From Cymbidium sinense (Eukaryota > Streptophyta > Magnoliopsida > Asparagales > Orchidaceae): DNA of 64,000 nt. Position numbers and translations under genes: made by a program. The DNA lies in NCBI GenBank assembly GCA_021442155.1, contig CM038225.1:81666925-81730924 (forward strand), given 5' to 3'. Numbering within the stretch: position 1 is the stretch's first letter; every line of letters starts with the position of its first letter. Positions 62,479-64,000 of this stretch are shown here, piece by piece. Below the pieces are notes generated by a model, which was not told the DNA's origin, ran no database searches, and saw nothing but the letters and a program-made list of their open reading frames with translations.

Positions 62479-64000
62479 AAGCCTTAGAGGATGGATGGTC
62501 GTCGTATCCTGTAGGCGAGGGCAGGGATGAATCATGGACAATCCATCCTGCATATTTTGGATGGTTGGTCCTGATTAATCCATTCTAGATATGCAGATTA
62601 ACCCTTTAGATACTGCAGGTTTAATTCTGACTGTCTGATCTTTGATCGGACGATCCAAGGAGAAAACACGTAGCGCCATCGGCTGACTGTACAACAGATT
62701 TGATAACTGAAATAACCAATCCCGTTGAGCCACATGGAAACCGCACATCGTGTCAGCGGTCCATGTGGCACCGATGAAATTAGTTATATAATTAGGGTTA
62801 TTTAATTATCCTTAATCATCAAAACTTCAAAATTACATAACTAAATGTAGAAAAATCAAAAAAATATGAATGAGGGCTCATTTTAAAGATAATTCAGTGA
62901 TGAATAATACAAAATTATTTTTAGTTGATTTTTGATAGTGTATTTTCCGTAATTTAGGTTTATTAAAATCATAATAACTTTAATTACTCCCTAATTATTT
63001 TATTAATTAATTCCAAACTTCTTAGGCATATTTAGGGGGATGACTTCTACCTCCCTAAATTTTCTTAAAATTTATTAATGTGTTAATTAGGAAATCAAAT
63101 TAATGAATCCCTAATCACTCTCTTAATATAATTAAGGATAATTATGCATGTGAATAGTGGTTTAATGACTTAATTAAGATAATTAAACATTTTTTAAGTG
63201 GTTAGGAGGTTTATGAAATAATTTTGTGATATTTTTCTTAAGCTATTCCTATAACCCCTTTCTTTCTTAATCCAAACCTAATTAAGGATTAATACACTAA
63301 TGATCTTCTTAATTAGTTTAATCAAACTTCTAAAATAAATCTAAACTTAATCAATGCTTTGCTGGGTAGATCCTTTTGTGTTCAAAAGCCCATGGTAAAT
63401 TTAATGAAATTATGTCCAACCCACATATGTGGGAAGGTTATGAAAGTACTTAATTAAACTTTTTAGCTTAATTAATCAATAATTGTGAGCCAATTGCATT
63501 AGAACCTTTCTTTCTTAGGGTGCATTGCTGATTTAAGTTCAATGTGTTTGCATATCATTTGTTAGCTCATAATTGTTAGGTTAATTATGTTAAGGAGGTG
63601 TAGGTAAGGGATAATTAATGAACTTAATTCACACCTTAACCTAAGCAAAACATAAAATCAATCTAATGGTTCCAAAAATTTAACTAAAATAACACACATA
63701 TATGGGAGATGGATTAGGACCAGCAAACCTTTCCACATTTCCTACAACTAAATCAAACGCCTAATTAAAACAAAAATCTCTTTAAATAACCTTGATTCAT
63801 TCTAAATGATGTTATTCCATAGGATTGTCTTTAGGAATTAATTAGTGTGAATGAAGTTACAAGATTACATCACTTTATTTCTTTTCAAGAATGCTAAATG
63901 GTGTATGCCATATGAAATCATGCATTCATGTCTTTTTAAAAATAAATTAAAATGAAATATTTCATTTATGTCAAATTACATGTTTTGGCTAAAGTAAGAA

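Larger units (their letters stand above)
59797..64000 (+). repeat. Long LTR-like repeat inserted in the Tat RT, continuing past the window
   Basis: Begins with TG at 59797, directly where the RT homology breaks. The first 1.9 kb are strikingly G-poor on the + strand and full of aaatcaa/ccaaat words. They then become dense in TTGACC and its complement GGTCAA (60660-61480). A GC-richer part with an open frame (62004-62339) and two strong palindromes follow, then AT-rich sequence to the window edge. The length (over 4.2 kb) and layout suggest the LTR of a large Tat/Ogre-type element, but no second LTR or PBS is in view, so this is inferred. Confidence 0.45.

Overview
This 64 kb window comes from a flowering-plant nuclear genome. 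It is AT-rich, has GT-AG introns, and is mostly transposon-derived. I recognise one host gene: TRM1, the tRNA (guanine26-N2)-dimethyltransferase, on the + strand from 3205 to 30089 in 12 exons. The species cannot be fixed from sequence alone.

Layout. 1-3040: AT-rich flank with an LTR-like fragment and the 3' end of an RTE-type LINE. 3040-3204: short GC-rich promoter/leader of TRM1. 3205-6565: TRM1 exons 1-9. 6566-28879: intron 9, about 22.3 kb, filled with layered transposons. 28880-30089: TRM1 exons 10-12. 30090-37000: 3' flank, microsatellites, a decayed FAR1/MULE-type transposase (+) and a decayed Ulp1-like protease (-) in tail-to-tail arrangement. 37000-42058: AT-rich sequence with another LTR-like fragment. 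42059-46986: decayed Ty1/copia element carrying a 237 bp Tourist-like MITE. 47387-49480: (AT)n, a second copia remnant and a plant-transposon-protein remnant. About 49500-59796: a large decayed Ty3/gypsy element of the Tat type. 59797-64000: start of another long LTR-like repeat that cuts the Tat reverse transcriptase and runs off the window.

The best result is the readable stratigraphy of intron 9. An old + strand Ty3/gypsy element (about 12.15-26.35 kb) was hit by a 768 bp hAT-type element (13069-13836, perfect 8 bp target duplication). It was also hit by a younger minus-strand Ty3/gypsy element (15231-23970, two 2.1 kb LTRs, perfect 5 bp target duplication) and by a second hAT-like element (24088-25528), which itself took in a LINE fragment. 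The RNase H reading of the old element resumes on the far side of the younger insertion, which confirms the nesting at protein level.

TRM1 looks like a normal housekeeping gene, apart from the giant intron and an apparent one-base frameshift in the poorly conserved linker of exon 2 (near 4808). Every transposon coding region seen carries stops, frameshifts or lost key residues, so none looks autonomous. I did not find a convincing previously undescribed molecular system. The most unusual pieces are the nested intron, the FAR1/Ulp1 pair flanked by GTACAC-rich repeats, and the G-poor, TTGACC-dense LTR-like repeat at the right end.
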